From the NCBI RefSeq assembly GCF_003584135.1, contig NZ_QXFI01000026.1, positions 62,001-126,000 on the forward strand: a DNA stretch of 64,000 nt, written 5' to 3'. The DNA comes from Flagellimonas pelagia. GTDB taxonomy: Bacteria; Bacteroidota; Bacteroidia; Flavobacteriales; Flavobacteriaceae. Made by a program: the position numbers and the translations under genes. Each line of letters starts with the position of its first letter. Within the stretch, counting starts at the first letter, position 1. Positions 54,157-63,092 of this stretch are shown one piece after another. Below the pieces are notes generated by a model. That model worked only from the letters and a program-made list of their open reading frames with translations. It did not search any database and was not told where the DNA came from.

Positions 54157-54642
54157 TCAATTTTCTTTTAGTTCTATGGCCTCAAATTTTGCAATGGACT
54201 TTTGCAGGAGTTTTTCACTATCGGTCATATAATCCAGATAAACGCCTGTTCTTTCCTTGCCTTCTTCAAACTTTTTTGGACAATGTTTTTTATGATAGTC
54301 CATGACCAAGGTGATAACGGATTTTTCAGCCTCCAAACGTTTAAGGAATTCCTGCAGCTTGGTAAGGAAAAAAGTCTTCTTTTTGGCCAAGGTGAAATAA
54401 CGCCTTCGATCTCCAGGCTTTGTGAAATAGGTAATGATGCCCATTTTGAGTAATAGGTTCAAGGAAGTGGAAGTGGAGCTTTTACTCGCCCCTCTTTTTT
54501 CCAAGCAATCCTCAAAGGTGAGCCCATCTTCATCGGACAAGACCATGATGGCATAAATACGTGCCGCCAAAGGAGGTAAGTTCTGTTGCTCTTCCAAATG
54601 GAGCCCTAAGGTCTCGATGATTTCTTCCTTCGATTTTTCCAT
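54157..54642 (-). CDS. MarR/GbsR-type transcriptional regulator
   Basis: A 161-residue winged helix protein of the GbsR/MarR kind. The core PPLAARIYAIMVLSDEDGLTFEDC, ASKSSTSTSLNLLLKMGI and GDRRRYFTL are the winged-helix elements. As first gene of the efflux operon it probably represses the promoter at 54662-54691 by binding the inverted repeat there. ATG at 54642 is the only sensible start. Confidence 0.85.
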   Translation of the reverse strand: MEKSKEEIIETLGLHLEEQQNLPPLAARIYAIMVLSDEDGLTFEDCLEKRGASKSSTSTSLNLLLKMGIITYFTKPGDRRRYFTLAKKKTFFLTKLQEFLKRLEAEKSVITLVMDYHKKHCPKKFEEGKERTGVYLDYMTDSEKLLQKSIAKFEAIELKEN

Positions 54643-54661
54643 AAAAGGATTTTTGAAGAAG

Positions 54662-54702
54662 CAAAATTAATTTTGGTTCGGAACAAACAAAACCAAACGA
54701 AC
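54662..54702 (-). promoter_or_regulatory. Efflux operon promoter with overlapping inverted repeat
   Basis: On the minus strand TTTG (54688-54691), 18-nt spacer, TAATTTTG (54662-54669) form a near-consensus promoter about 20 nt before the MarR-type gene. The inverted repeat GTTCG (54676-54680) / CGAAC (54698-54702), 17 nt apart, covers the spacer and the -33 element. This is a plausible operator for one of the two regulators in the operon. Confidence 0.6.
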
Positions 54703-54737
54703 TTAAATATTTGTTAAATAAAATTCCGTGTTCAAAA

Positions 54738-55136
54738 TCAGTACTCGGAAAGAATACCTTCTTGACCCATAATTGGGATGTTGGTAAGCTTTTCTTCAGT
54801 TATGGTATGCTTGGGGAATAGAAATCTTTTTTCGAACAATTTGTTTTCGGCAAAAAAGGTAACAAAGAACTCATTGTTAAGTGCCAGCACATCTTCCTGG
54901 ATCAATTCAACCTTTCTAAAAGTTTTCGGTTCAAGATAACCAATTCCATGCCGCATTGTGGAGGTTTTTATATCCCCATCAAAGCCTTTGGAAACTACAA
55001 TGGCCATTTCAATGGCGTCATTTCTGTTATTGATCAGGTAGGCATTCCAATCTTTGGATAGAAACTCATCGTTCCACTCACGAATGATCACAATGTGGAC
55101 CTCCTTAGCAACGGGAATTTCAATATCCTTTTTCAT
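54738..55136 (-). CDS. Unrecognised soluble protein downstream of pheS
   Basis: A 132-residue protein without signal or membrane helix. Its sequence (IREWNDEFLSKDWNAYLINNR; MRHGIGYLEPKTFRKVELI) suggests a beta-rich fold. No family or motif is recognised. It follows pheS after 9 nt on the same strand, suggesting co-transcription. I believe similar proteins occur behind pheS in other flavobacteria, but this would need checking. Confidence 0.65.
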   Translation of the reverse strand: MKKDIEIPVAKEVHIVIIREWNDEFLSKDWNAYLINNRNDAIEMAIVVSKGFDGDIKTSTMRHGIGYLEPKTFRKVELIQEDVLALNNEFFVTFFAENKLFEKRFLFPKHTITEEKLTNIPIMGQEGILSEY

Positions 55137-55145
55137 AAAGTTGGT

Positions 55146-56162
55146 CTACAAGGCACTTTTAAACTGCTCCAAAAAGCGAACATCGTTCTCACTGAGCAAG
55201 CGGATGTCCGAAATTTGATGCAAAAGCAAGGCAATTCGGTCGATACCCATTCCGAAGGCAAAACCGGAATACACCTCTGAATCGATACCACAATTTTTTA
55301 GCACGTTCGGGTCCACCATACCGCAGCCCATAATCTCCAACCAACCGGTTCCCTTGGTCATACGGTAATCGGTTTCAGTCTCTAGGCCCCAATACACATC
55401 TACCTCGGCACTGGGTTCCGTGAACGGAAAATAGGATGGTCGCAATCGGATTTTCGACTTGCCGAACATTTCGGAAGTGAAGTATTGTAGGGTCTGTTTC
55501 AAATCCGCAAAGGATACGTTTTTGTCCACATACAAGCCCTCAACCTGATGGAAGAAACAATGGGAACGTGCAGAAATGGCCTCATTGCGGTATACCCTTC
55601 CCGGGGAAATGGTCCGGATGGGCGGCTTATGGCTCTCCATATACCTTACCTGCACCGATGAGGTATGGGTACGCAACAGGATATCTGGATCGGTTTGAAT
55701 GAAAAAAGTGTCCTGCATGTCCCTTGCCGGATGGTATTCGGGAAGGTTCAATGCGGTAAAGTTATGCCAGTCGTCCTCAATTTCGGGTCCTTCGGAAACA
55801 TTGAACCCAATCCTTGAAAAAATATCGATGATTCGGTTCTTGACAATGGAGATTGGATGTCTCACCCCAATTTCCATGGGTTCACCAGGACGGGTAAGGT
55901 CTCCATATTTTCCTTCTTCAACTTGACTTTCCAAGGCTTCCTTAAGGACATTCACCTTGTCCGTGGCAGAATTCTTCAACTCATTGATGACCTGGCCAAA
56001 TTCCTTCTTTTGGTCGTTCGGTACGTTCTTGAACTCCGCAAAGAAGCTATTCAACAGACCTTTCTTTCCCAAATATTTGATTCGGAAAGCTTCTATTTCT
56101 TCTTTCGAGGTTGAAGTGAATTTTTCTACTTCTGCAAGGTGTTCCTTTATGGTCTCAATCAT
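55146..56162 (-). CDS. pheS: Phenylalanine-tRNA ligase alpha subunit
   Basis: A 338-residue class II aminoacyl-tRNA synthetase subunit. Class II motifs are evident: motif 2 in RTISPGRVYRNEAISARSHCFFHQVEGLYVDKNV (in parts) and motif 3 in GMGIDRIALLLHQISDIR, with TGWLEIMGCGMVDPNVL near the phenylalanine pocket. It charges tRNA-Phe together with the beta subunit encoded elsewhere. ATG at 56162 (MIETIKEHLAEV) is used; a GTG at 56174 would lengthen it by four residues. Its start lies 8 nt within the end of the upstream ceramidase-like gene. Confidence 0.94.
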   Translation of the reverse strand: MIETIKEHLAEVEKFTSTSKEEIEAFRIKYLGKKGLLNSFFAEFKNVPNDQKKEFGQVINELKNSATDKVNVLKEALESQVEEGKYGDLTRPGEPMEIGVRHPISIVKNRIIDIFSRIGFNVSEGPEIEDDWHNFTALNLPEYHPARDMQDTFFIQTDPDILLRTHTSSVQVRYMESHKPPIRTISPGRVYRNEAISARSHCFFHQVEGLYVDKNVSFADLKQTLQYFTSEMFGKSKIRLRPSYFPFTEPSAEVDVYWGLETETDYRMTKGTGWLEIMGCGMVDPNVLKNCGIDSEVYSGFAFGMGIDRIALLLHQISDIRLLSENDVRFLEQFKSAL

Positions 56163-56847
56163 GTTCGATGGCACTATTGGCCGACAAATTTAGCAAATTG
56201 TCCTTGAATATATAGGCCATTAGGAAATGTACCGCAATTCCACCGAAAAAATGCCACAACCAATGTGTTCCCATAGGGAACAAGGTTTGCGATTTGTCCA
56301 GGATCCTGAACGTGAGGGCAACCCCAAAAATTCCAAAGGCAAGGATGACCAAGTATAGATTCCTGCCCCGGGTCCTTACCAAGTACCATACAATGGGCAA
56401 CAAGATGGTCCCCGCGCTGATGACATAGCCCAAGGAAATCCGAAGGCCCGGGGGAATGGGAAGTATCCTCAATAGGTACGAGGCACCCAAAACCAAAGCG
56501 ATGAGCAAGATTCGTTTCCACCAAGTACCGACCAGTTTGAAAATAAAATAGACCACCAGTGCCACACATAGGAACAAAATGGGCATCCAATCCAACCGCA
56601 ACCAAAATTCATGACTCCTTGTGGCGTGATAAACGGTGCCGCCCACGTAACTAATGGCGATTATGGGAATCATCCAAGCCAAAAACAAATGCTGCTTTGG
56701 ATTTTTATAGACCTTGATTCCCCAGTAAATGATGAGGGCCAAGAAAACCAGGTTGCTGAAGGTATTGAAAGGTTCCACAGGAAAGCGACCTTCCATGGTT
56801 TCCAGATAAATGGGACCGGAGTCATTCGGAAATTTTAGTGCAAACAT
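56155..56847 (-). CDS. Ceramidase-like (CREST superfamily) membrane protein
   Basis: A 230-residue protein with about seven membrane segments. It resembles alkaline-ceramidase/CREST hydrolases: GGTVYHATRSHEFWLRLDW with conserved H and D, and the C-terminal LFPMGTHWLWHFFGGIAVHF with a His pair. These families use a metal site to hydrolyse membrane lipids. The starting motif FNTFSNLVFLALI matches the family. It is coupled to pheS by overlap; a direct functional connection is unlikely. Confidence 0.75.
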   Translation of the reverse strand: MFALKFPNDSGPIYLETMEGRFPVEPFNTFSNLVFLALIIYWGIKVYKNPKQHLFLAWMIPIIAISYVGGTVYHATRSHEFWLRLDWMPILFLCVALVVYFIFKLVGTWWKRILLIALVLGASYLLRILPIPPGLRISLGYVISAGTILLPIVWYLVRTRGRNLYLVILAFGIFGVALTFRILDKSQTLFPMGTHWLWHFFGGIAVHFLMAYIFKDNLLNLSANSAIEHD

Positions 56848-56931
56848 GGTTTTGGGGAATTCTTTTGAAAAGATAAAATAAGGGATTGGTCAGATAGGGT
56901 GCAAATTATTTGAGTAGAAAAGACTCTAAAC

Positions 56932-56965
56932 AAAAAGGCCGGTGAACTTGTTCACCGGCCTTTTT
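56932..56965 (-). terminator. Intrinsic terminator after the carbonic anhydrase gene
   Basis: A perfect 16-bp stem (AAAAAGGCCGGTGAAC paired with its complement) with a TT loop and T run on both strands, located 13 nt beyond the carbonic anhydrase stop codon. Confidence 0.85.
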
Positions 56966-56978
56966 AAGATCTTCAATT

Positions 56979-57605
56979 TTATAAAAAGGTGACCTTACCA
57001 TCAGAAAGGTCGTACATGGCACCAACAATGGCGATTTCCCCTTTTTGTTCCATTTCTTTCAGGATTACGCTTTGGTTCCTAATATTTTCCAAGGCCATCT
57101 CCACATTCTTTACTGCTACGGCATCCACGAATTCCATATTTTTGGAGTTACGAAGCTCTTCGTCCTTGGGTTCCTTGGTGGCAAACACCGCAGGTTCAAT
57201 CTTATTAATCAAGGCGGTGAGGTTACCCAACCGAGCATGATCGCAGGCGCCTTTTACCGCCCCACAACTCGTATGCCCGAGCACGACTACCAATTTGGTG
57301 CCTGCCAATTTACAGGCAAATTCCATGCTCCCCAAAATGTCTTGGTTCACAAAATTCCCTGCGATTCTAATACTAAAAATATCTCCCAAACCTTGATCGA
57401 AGACCAATTCGGCCGATACCCTAGAGTCGATACAGCTTAGGATGGTGGCAAAAGGAAATTGCCCATCCTTGGTTTCGTTCACTTGCTGTAAAAGGTTTCT
57501 GTTGGCCTTAAGATTATTTTGAAAACGCTCATTGCCCTCTTTCAAAAATTGAAGGGCTTTTTCGGGCGACATGGTCGATTGCGTTTCTTTGGTATGTGCT
57601 TTCAT
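56979..57605 (-). CDS. Beta-carbonic anhydrase
   Basis: A 208-residue beta-class carbonic anhydrase. Zinc ligands and the active dyad are C58-x-D60-x-R62 (SCIDSRV), then H111 and C114 (LGHTSCGAVKGA). It interconverts CO2 and bicarbonate. Its ATG overlaps the last four bases of the SulP transporter gene, so both are made from one transcript, consistent with bicarbonate transport coupled to hydration. Confidence 0.92.
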   Translation of the reverse strand: MKAHTKETQSTMSPEKALQFLKEGNERFQNNLKANRNLLQQVNETKDGQFPFATILSCIDSRVSAELVFDQGLGDIFSIRIAGNFVNQDILGSMEFACKLAGTKLVVVLGHTSCGAVKGACDHARLGNLTALINKIEPAVFATKEPKDEELRNSKNMEFVDAVAVKNVEMALENIRNQSVILKEMEQKGEIAIVGAMYDLSDGKVTFL

Positions 57606-59194
57606 TTGCTATTGTTATGCTGGTTTTTTGGTTTCTTAAAAAATTGGATATAGTCTTCCGGATTGTCCACAATGCCTCTTTCCGAGACCAATTTAATGTG
57701 AATATTCCTGTTTTTTGCCTTACTCCCAAAATCTTGTAGTATTTCAATGATGTCATTGTCCAAATATTTGGTGTTGGCAACATCCAATTCAAGATATGAA
57801 TTTTCCGGAATGCGATCCAATTCTTTTAGGATTGCCCCTTTATTGAAGAAAGTGACCTCCTCGGCCAAAGTCATTTTAATGCGATGCCCATCATTCCCCT
57901 TTTCTTGGATATGAAGAAAGTGGGAGTTTTGGTAGCTTTTGATCAGAATTACAATGATACCCACACCCAAGCCAAGGGTAATGCCCACCAAAAGATCCGC
58001 AAATACGATTCCGACCACGGTCACGATAAAAGGAATAAATTGTTTCCATCCTGCTTTGAACATGGTTTTGAACAAACTGGGCTTGGCCAGTTTATAACCA
58101 ACAATAAAAAGTATGGCCGCCAACACAGAAAGGGGAATCATATTAAGTAGCCTCGGAATGATCAATACAGAAGCAAGAAGCAAAAAGCCATGCAGAATGG
58201 CGGAAAGTTTGGTTCTCCCTCCAGATTGGATATTGGCGGAGCTGCGCACAATTACTTGGGTAACGGGCAAACCGCCAATGAGACCGGAAAGACTGTTTCC
58301 CACTCCTTGGGCCACAAGCTCACGATTGGCAGGGGTTACTCTTTTTAGAGGGTCGAGTTTGTCCGTGGCTTCCACGCACAAAAGTGTTTCCAAACTGGCC
58401 ACCAAAGCCATGGTAAAGGCCGTGATCCAAATTTCGGTATTGGTTATGGCTGAAAAATTGGGAAAACTGAACAATCCGATAAAAGATTCAAAACCTTCAG
58501 GAACAGGTACTCTTACCAAATGTTCATCTGCAATCCCCCAAATAGCCTCACCTTTGGTGAAGGTATAATAAAGTATGCCCAATACCACGGCAACCAATGG
58601 ACCTTGGACTAATTCGAAAATCTTTGCTTTTTTGCTCAATACTTGGTTCCAAAGGATTAAAATGCCCAGGGCAATTATAGCTATAAGGGAAGCGCCAGGG
58701 CTTATGGAATTGATAGTATTGACAATTTCACTGAAGGTGTTTTCACCATCCACTTGAAAAAAGGCCCAGTCTCCTTCGGGATCGGCATCGTACCCAAAAA
58801 AATGGGGAATCTGTTTTAAGATAATGATGATTCCGATACCTGTGAGCATTCCCTTAATAACGGAAGAGGGGAAGTAATAAGCAATAATCCCCGCCCTTAG
58901 AACACCAAACAGTATCTGGATGAGGCCACCGATTACCACAGCGACCAAAAAGTTTTGATACCCACCCAAGGTCCCGATAGCAGTAAGTACAATGGCGGCC
59001 AAACCGGCAGCCGGTCCACTTACCCCAATCTGTGAACCACTAAGGGCGCCCACCACAATTCCTCCTATGATTCCGGCAATGAGCCCTGAGAACAGAGGTG
59101 CCCCGCTGGCCAGTGCGATGCCCAAACAAAGTGGAAGGGCCACAAAGAACACCACGATACTGGCTGGCAAGTCATTTTTAATATACTTGAACAT
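57602..59194 (-). CDS. SulP family anion (probably bicarbonate) transporter
   Basis: A 530-residue SulP/SLC26 transporter. The first helices begin DLPASIVVFFVALPLCLGIALASGAP, and the conserved region SGPAAGLAAIVLTAIG follows. The C-terminal STAS domain spans about residues 430-520 (LDVANTKYLDNDIIEILQDFG). Coupling by overlap to a carbonic anhydrase gene points to bicarbonate rather than sulfate, by analogy with BicA-type proteins. It is not biochemically fixed by the sequence. Confidence 0.9.
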   Translation of the reverse strand: MFKYIKNDLPASIVVFFVALPLCLGIALASGAPLFSGLIAGIIGGIVVGALSGSQIGVSGPAAGLAAIVLTAIGTLGGYQNFLVAVVIGGLIQILFGVLRAGIIAYYFPSSVIKGMLTGIGIIIILKQIPHFFGYDADPEGDWAFFQVDGENTFSEIVNTINSISPGASLIAIIALGILILWNQVLSKKAKIFELVQGPLVAVVLGILYYTFTKGEAIWGIADEHLVRVPVPEGFESFIGLFSFPNFSAITNTEIWITAFTMALVASLETLLCVEATDKLDPLKRVTPANRELVAQGVGNSLSGLIGGLPVTQVIVRSSANIQSGGRTKLSAILHGFLLLASVLIIPRLLNMIPLSVLAAILFIVGYKLAKPSLFKTMFKAGWKQFIPFIVTVVGIVFADLLVGITLGLGVGIIVILIKSYQNSHFLHIQEKGNDGHRIKMTLAEEVTFFNKGAILKELDRIPENSYLELDVANTKYLDNDIIEILQDFGSKAKNRNIHIKLVSERGIVDNPEDYIQFFKKPKNQHNNSK

Positions 59195-59270
59195 GAATAA
59201 ATAAGTTAGGTTCTCCTTGGGAGGTTGACCCTAAGAGAAGGTTAGAGATTGATTTAAATAAAGATGGGTC

Positions 59271-59585
59271 TTAGATCAATTTCTTGGGAGGAGGGTCAAG
59301 GATCTCCATGGAAAACTCCAGGGAGGGGAAAACATACCCTGCAGAACAGATTGTACGTTGTTGTGGGACCTGAAAAAAGGAAACATCAATATAATTCTTC
59401 AGGTAAAGGTCCAATTCATCAAAGTTCTTTTCGGCTTCTTCTTTTTTATTGCTTTTCTCCTCTTCGGATGAGCCAAAAGCCATAGTCTTGCCCAATTCTT
59501 TATCCAAAAAAGGTATCAGTGGCGATGCCAAAAGACAACCCATCAATAACATGGATAAAATAGGAAAAACCAATTTTTTTAGCAC
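59271..59585 (-). CDS. Small putative exported protein of unknown function
   Basis: A 104-residue protein. It appears to start at GTG (59585), giving VLKKLVFPILSMLLMGCLLAS, a signal or membrane-anchor sequence. The middle is acidic/basic (GSSEEEKSNKKEEAEKNF) and the C-terminus is proline-rich (LDPPPKKLI). I recall such short proteins with PPP tails near transporter genes in flavobacteria, but no family name. It sits upstream of the SulP gene in the same direction, with 76 nt between. Confidence 0.55.
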   Translation of the reverse strand: MLKKLVFPILSMLLMGCLLASPLIPFLDKELGKTMAFGSSEEEKSNKKEEAEKNFDELDLYLKNYIDVSFFQVPQQRTICSAGYVFPSLEFSMEILDPPPKKLI

Positions 59586-59638
59586 AGGACCATTTTTTGT
59601 AAAAATAAAGAAATATGAATACCAAGATACTTTTTTGA

Positions 59639-60403
59639 CTAAAAGTCCTTGATTTTCTTAATATTATCGCTCAAAAGCCACCCGGTTTGCCCATCAGCAA
59701 TCCATATTTTTTCCCACCCATCCAGCTCTTCAAGGACATTTACCTTGGTGCCTTCATGAAGGGTAAAGACAGCCTCACTGTTTTTATTGGGCTCCGAAGA
59801 GACTTTTACTTCCTTGCTGAACACAATGGCGGGGTCATCTTTTTTCTCCTGTTGCTGCTGAAGATATGCCATCAACACACAGAACACACCAAGCGTTATG
59901 GAAAATATACTCGCTATAAAAGAAATCCGCTTTTTGTTGGCACTTCTAAGAAAAAAGTAGGTTAGATAGAGGATAACGAACAGCAGGACCAACGCTACGG
60001 CAAGATATGCCCATTGGTTGCAGGAAAAAAGATTTATAATACCGTTGTAAATCTTGGAAATCTCCGTTTTGGGCATTTCCTCAATGGCGTCCAAACGCAT
60101 GTTTTGGGCATAGGTCAAGTTGTTGAGGATCTCACTATCGTTTGGGGCCAATAAAAGGGCTTTTTCGTAATAGTAAATACTCGGGCCTATATTGTTCAGT
60201 TTGTAATAACAATTCCCCATATTAAAGTAGAGGGATGCAGAATGTTCGCCATTTTCCAAGATGGCCTTATAGTTTTCAATGGCCTTGGAATATTGACCAT
60301 TGTTATAATATTCCGTGGCTTGTGAGAACAAGGTCTCATTTTGAGCGAACCCTGTGGACAAATAGAAAAGGGACATCCATATGAATAACGTCTTTATGCT
60401 CAT
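59639..60403 (-). CDS. batE: BatE-like TPR protein with SH3 domain
   Basis: A 254-residue protein. Signal peptide (ending STGFAQ), then TPR units (YYNNGQYSKAIENYKAILENGEHSASLYFNMGNCYYKL in parts), two membrane helices (residues about 130-185) and a C-terminal bacterial SH3 domain (VFTLHEGTKVNVLEELDGWEKI). This is the BatE architecture of the Bacteroides aerotolerance cluster. Its ATG overlaps the end of batD by 4 nt. Confidence 0.85.
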   Translation of the reverse strand: MSIKTLFIWMSLFYLSTGFAQNETLFSQATEYYNNGQYSKAIENYKAILENGEHSASLYFNMGNCYYKLNNIGPSIYYYEKALLLAPNDSEILNNLTYAQNMRLDAIEEMPKTEISKIYNGIINLFSCNQWAYLAVALVLLFVILYLTYFFLRSANKKRISFIASIFSITLGVFCVLMAYLQQQQEKKDDPAIVFSKEVKVSSEPNKNSEAVFTLHEGTKVNVLEELDGWEKIWIADGQTGWLLSDNIKKIKDF

Positions 60404-62184
60404 AATTGCTTGTCCAATTTAGAGATTACTTCACTTGCTTTGTCATAATCGTTCTGCATCTGCACTTGTGTGTAGGGGCTGTAACGGGCCATTTCACAAC
60501 TGGTGAGCAGACCAATGAACCCTTGGATATCTTCTTGGTCCACTTGTTTTCCTTTCAAAATGCCAGTAATCTTTTCTTTACTGAACTCGGTAGTCTCGAT
60601 GTTCAACTTGGCTTTGAGATAGTTGTGCAAGCCTTTTTCGAGCGCTACATAAAAGGCTTCTTTGTTGCCAAGGTCTCTTTTGGCTGCAGAGAGGTATTTT
60701 TTGGCCAATCTGTTGGCCTGTTTGATCTTGTTTCCAATCACATCACTGGCCATGGCCTCCCTTTTCTTAAAAACTAAAATGGCAAGAGGAATCAATAGCA
60801 GCGGTAAGAACAACCACATATAGAAGGCCTTGGAACCAAAAAAGCAGGATATTTTCAAAGGACCTAGATTCGGGTTTAATTTTAGGAAGTGAAACTGCTT
60901 GCCCGTTGGCACCACCAATTGCTTGTTGGTCGATGAGCCAGTAGCGAGGTTGTCCGCAGAACTTACAGGGCCTTCCATCACCTCAATATTGATTTCGTCG
61001 GAATGCAAGGTCACATACTTGCCTGTTGCAGGGTTGAAATAACTGAACGGAATACTGGGAATGGGATATTTACCCCTAAACGAGGGTACTATGGTGTAGT
61101 TGTCAACCACTTTACCTTCCATTCCTGTGCTATATGTATTGATGTCCTCCTCGTGTTCTGGGTCGTAAACTTCCAACGAACTGGGTAGTTCTGGTTTAGG
61201 CAATTGGAATAGTTTCAAATTTCCTTTACCGGAAATCTCAACTTTGGCCTGAAGCGATTCCGAGGCATTCAATTGGTCCTTGCTCGTGGTCACACTGAAT
61301 TCAAAATCACCTACGGCACCACTAAAATCTACTGGTTTTCCAGCTTCGGGCAGGGGCTTCACGTTGATGGTCCTATTACCTGCCGATACCGTTTTACTGG
61401 TCTGGGTATAGATTCTTCCACCAAAAAAGTCCCTTCGATTGGTGGGAACATCCACAAAAATTTCCAAGGAAAGTGGCTCGATCTCCAATTGACCCGACTT
61501 TTGTGGATATAGTACCACGCGTTTCAGCACCACATAGCGAAATGGCTTCCCTTCATAAGTGCCATTTTGCGCGGTGTGTTTGGTAACAGGTATATCTTGG
61601 CTCCAAAAATTGTTGTAAGTGGGATTGTCCAACGGGCGATAGTTGGTCACGCTGATATCCGGACTAACGTAAAGCTTGTAGACCACGGTCACGGCTTCGT
61701 TCAAATAGGGGTTGTCCTTTGAAACCTCTGCCACCAAGTGAAGGCTTTCGTCTGCGACATCGTCCACTGTCTTTTCACCATTGGGCCTATCCACCGCCGC
61801 GGTGACCTCCACAGTTTTTGGGGTTGTTTTATAGGTTTCGCCTGCAATTTCTATTGTAGCCTGTTGAATCGTAAAATTTCCCCTCGCAGTAGGTAAAAGG
61901 ATGTATGTGTAGGTTTTGGAAAAAGTGCGTTTACCATTGATCCAAGAAGAACTTATGGATTGTGAAGGGCCCATGACCACCTTGAAATTTTCAAAGGCAG
62001 GCGGAGTAAAATTATCCCCGTCCTTGTTCATGGTAAAATCGACACGGAGGCGTTCATTTATCCCGAGCTTCTCCTTGCTGAGGTTCATGGTAAAGGTAAC
62101 CTCATCGTCCTGGGCATGGACCATGGAACCCGATAGGAACACCATCGCCAAGAAAAGTAATATGTTGCCCCTTAGCCTCTTCAT
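60400..62184 (-). CDS. batD: BatD family protein
   Basis: A 594-residue protein with a signal peptide (VFLSGSMVHAQ), repeated immunoglobulin-like beta domains (EVTFTMNLSKEKLGINERLRVDFT; SETVNVE-like strands through about residue 440), and a C-terminal membrane helix (MWLFLPLLLIPLAILVF). The tail is cytoplasmic. BatD is the conserved periplasmic component of Bat clusters with unknown biochemistry. It shares the ATG/stop overlap with batC. Confidence 0.88.
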   Translation of the reverse strand: MKRLRGNILLFLAMVFLSGSMVHAQDDEVTFTMNLSKEKLGINERLRVDFTMNKDGDNFTPPAFENFKVVMGPSQSISSSWINGKRTFSKTYTYILLPTARGNFTIQQATIEIAGETYKTTPKTVEVTAAVDRPNGEKTVDDVADESLHLVAEVSKDNPYLNEAVTVVYKLYVSPDISVTNYRPLDNPTYNNFWSQDIPVTKHTAQNGTYEGKPFRYVVLKRVVLYPQKSGQLEIEPLSLEIFVDVPTNRRDFFGGRIYTQTSKTVSAGNRTINVKPLPEAGKPVDFSGAVGDFEFSVTTSKDQLNASESLQAKVEISGKGNLKLFQLPKPELPSSLEVYDPEHEEDINTYSTGMEGKVVDNYTIVPSFRGKYPIPSIPFSYFNPATGKYVTLHSDEINIEVMEGPVSSADNLATGSSTNKQLVVPTGKQFHFLKLNPNLGPLKISCFFGSKAFYMWLFLPLLLIPLAILVFKKREAMASDVIGNKIKQANRLAKKYLSAAKRDLGNKEAFYVALEKGLHNYLKAKLNIETTEFSKEKITGILKGKQVDQEDIQGFIGLLTSCEMARYSPYTQVQMQNDYDKASEVISKLDKQL

Positions 62185-63092
62185 TACCAGTCTTTTTCGT
62201 TTTTAACTTTTTGTCCACGTACCTTTCTGGCCTCCATCTTTTCCTGCACCTTTTTCTCTTCGTTCTGCATGGCCTCTAGCAGGTTTTGTATCTGTTGCTT
62301 GGACAATTGGTTGGGTCTAGGCTGCTGTTTTTGGTCTTGGGGCTGATCTCCTTCGTTGGGTTTTTTCTCCTGCTCTTTCTTTTGGTCACCGTCTCCCTTT
62401 TGGTTCTCCTCGGGCTTGTCCTCCCCATTATCTCCCTGATCTCCCTTGTCCTTGTTCTCGTCCTCGTTCTGTTTGCCCTCGTCCTGCTTGTCGTTGTCGC
62501 CGCCTTCGTTTTTCTGGTCCTGCTTGTCTTGGTCCTTGTCTTTTTGGTCCTGCTTGTCCTGGTTGTCCTTGTTTTGGTCTTGGTCGTTCTTTTGCTCGTC
62601 TTGTTGTTTTTCCAACATTTTCTTGGCAAGGGCCAGGTTGTAACGGGTTTCCTCGTCGTTGGGATCGTTCCGCAAAGCTTCCTTGTAGGCCTCCACGGCT
62701 TTTTCGTATTCCTTGTTCTTCATGAACACGTTGCCCATGTTATGGAAGGCCTTATGTTTTTCGGCTTTGTCTTCTGCAGCCTCCCCTGCTTGTTTGTATC
62801 GGCCGAAAGCTTCACCATAACTTTCCCTGTTATAGTATGCATTTCCCAAATTAAAGGGTGCTGCTGCGTTTTTGTCGCTTTTGGAAATAGCCCTTCTGTA
62901 TTCGGATTCAGCACCCACAAAATCATTGGCGGTAAGCTCTTGGTTGGCTTCGTATGTGAGATTCGTGGAAGCCCTCAGGGCCTTTTCGGCTTCTTTTTGT
63001 GCCTTTTCGGCTGCATCATCCTGTGCTTGTACCCACCCAAAACAAAGCAATAGTCCAAACACCAATCTTATCTTAGTCATCATCATGCTCAT
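62184..63092 (-). CDS. batC: BatC-like TPR protein with low-complexity tail
   Basis: A 302-residue protein. Signal peptide (LVFGLLLCFGWVQAQ), then TPR units (residues about 55-165; FNLGNAYYNRESYGEAFGRYKQ, NMGNVFMKNKEYEKAVEAYK), then a charged tract of about 100 residues rich in Gln, Asp, Lys and Glu, ending NPNEGDQPQDQ-like and KVRGQKVKNEKDW. It is BatC of the aerotolerance cluster. Its ATG overlaps batB by about 20 nt. Confidence 0.85.
   Translation of the reverse strand: MSMMMTKIRLVFGLLLCFGWVQAQDDAAEKAQKEAEKALRASTNLTYEANQELTANDFVGAESEYRRAISKSDKNAAAPFNLGNAYYNRESYGEAFGRYKQAGEAAEDKAEKHKAFHNMGNVFMKNKEYEKAVEAYKEALRNDPNDEETRYNLALAKKMLEKQQDEQKNDQDQNKDNQDKQDQKDKDQDKQDQKNEGGDNDKQDEGKQNEDENKDKGDQGDNGEDKPEENQKGDGDQKKEQEKKPNEGDQPQDQKQQPRPNQLSKQQIQNLLEAMQNEEKKVQEKMEARKVRGQKVKNEKDW

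Noticed and set aside
62286..63053. A 255-codon plus-strand frame rich in leucine and valine
   Set aside because: It is the reverse of the biased batC tail and TPR region; the hydrophobic composition is a by-product of the Gln/Asp/Lys codons on the coding strand.
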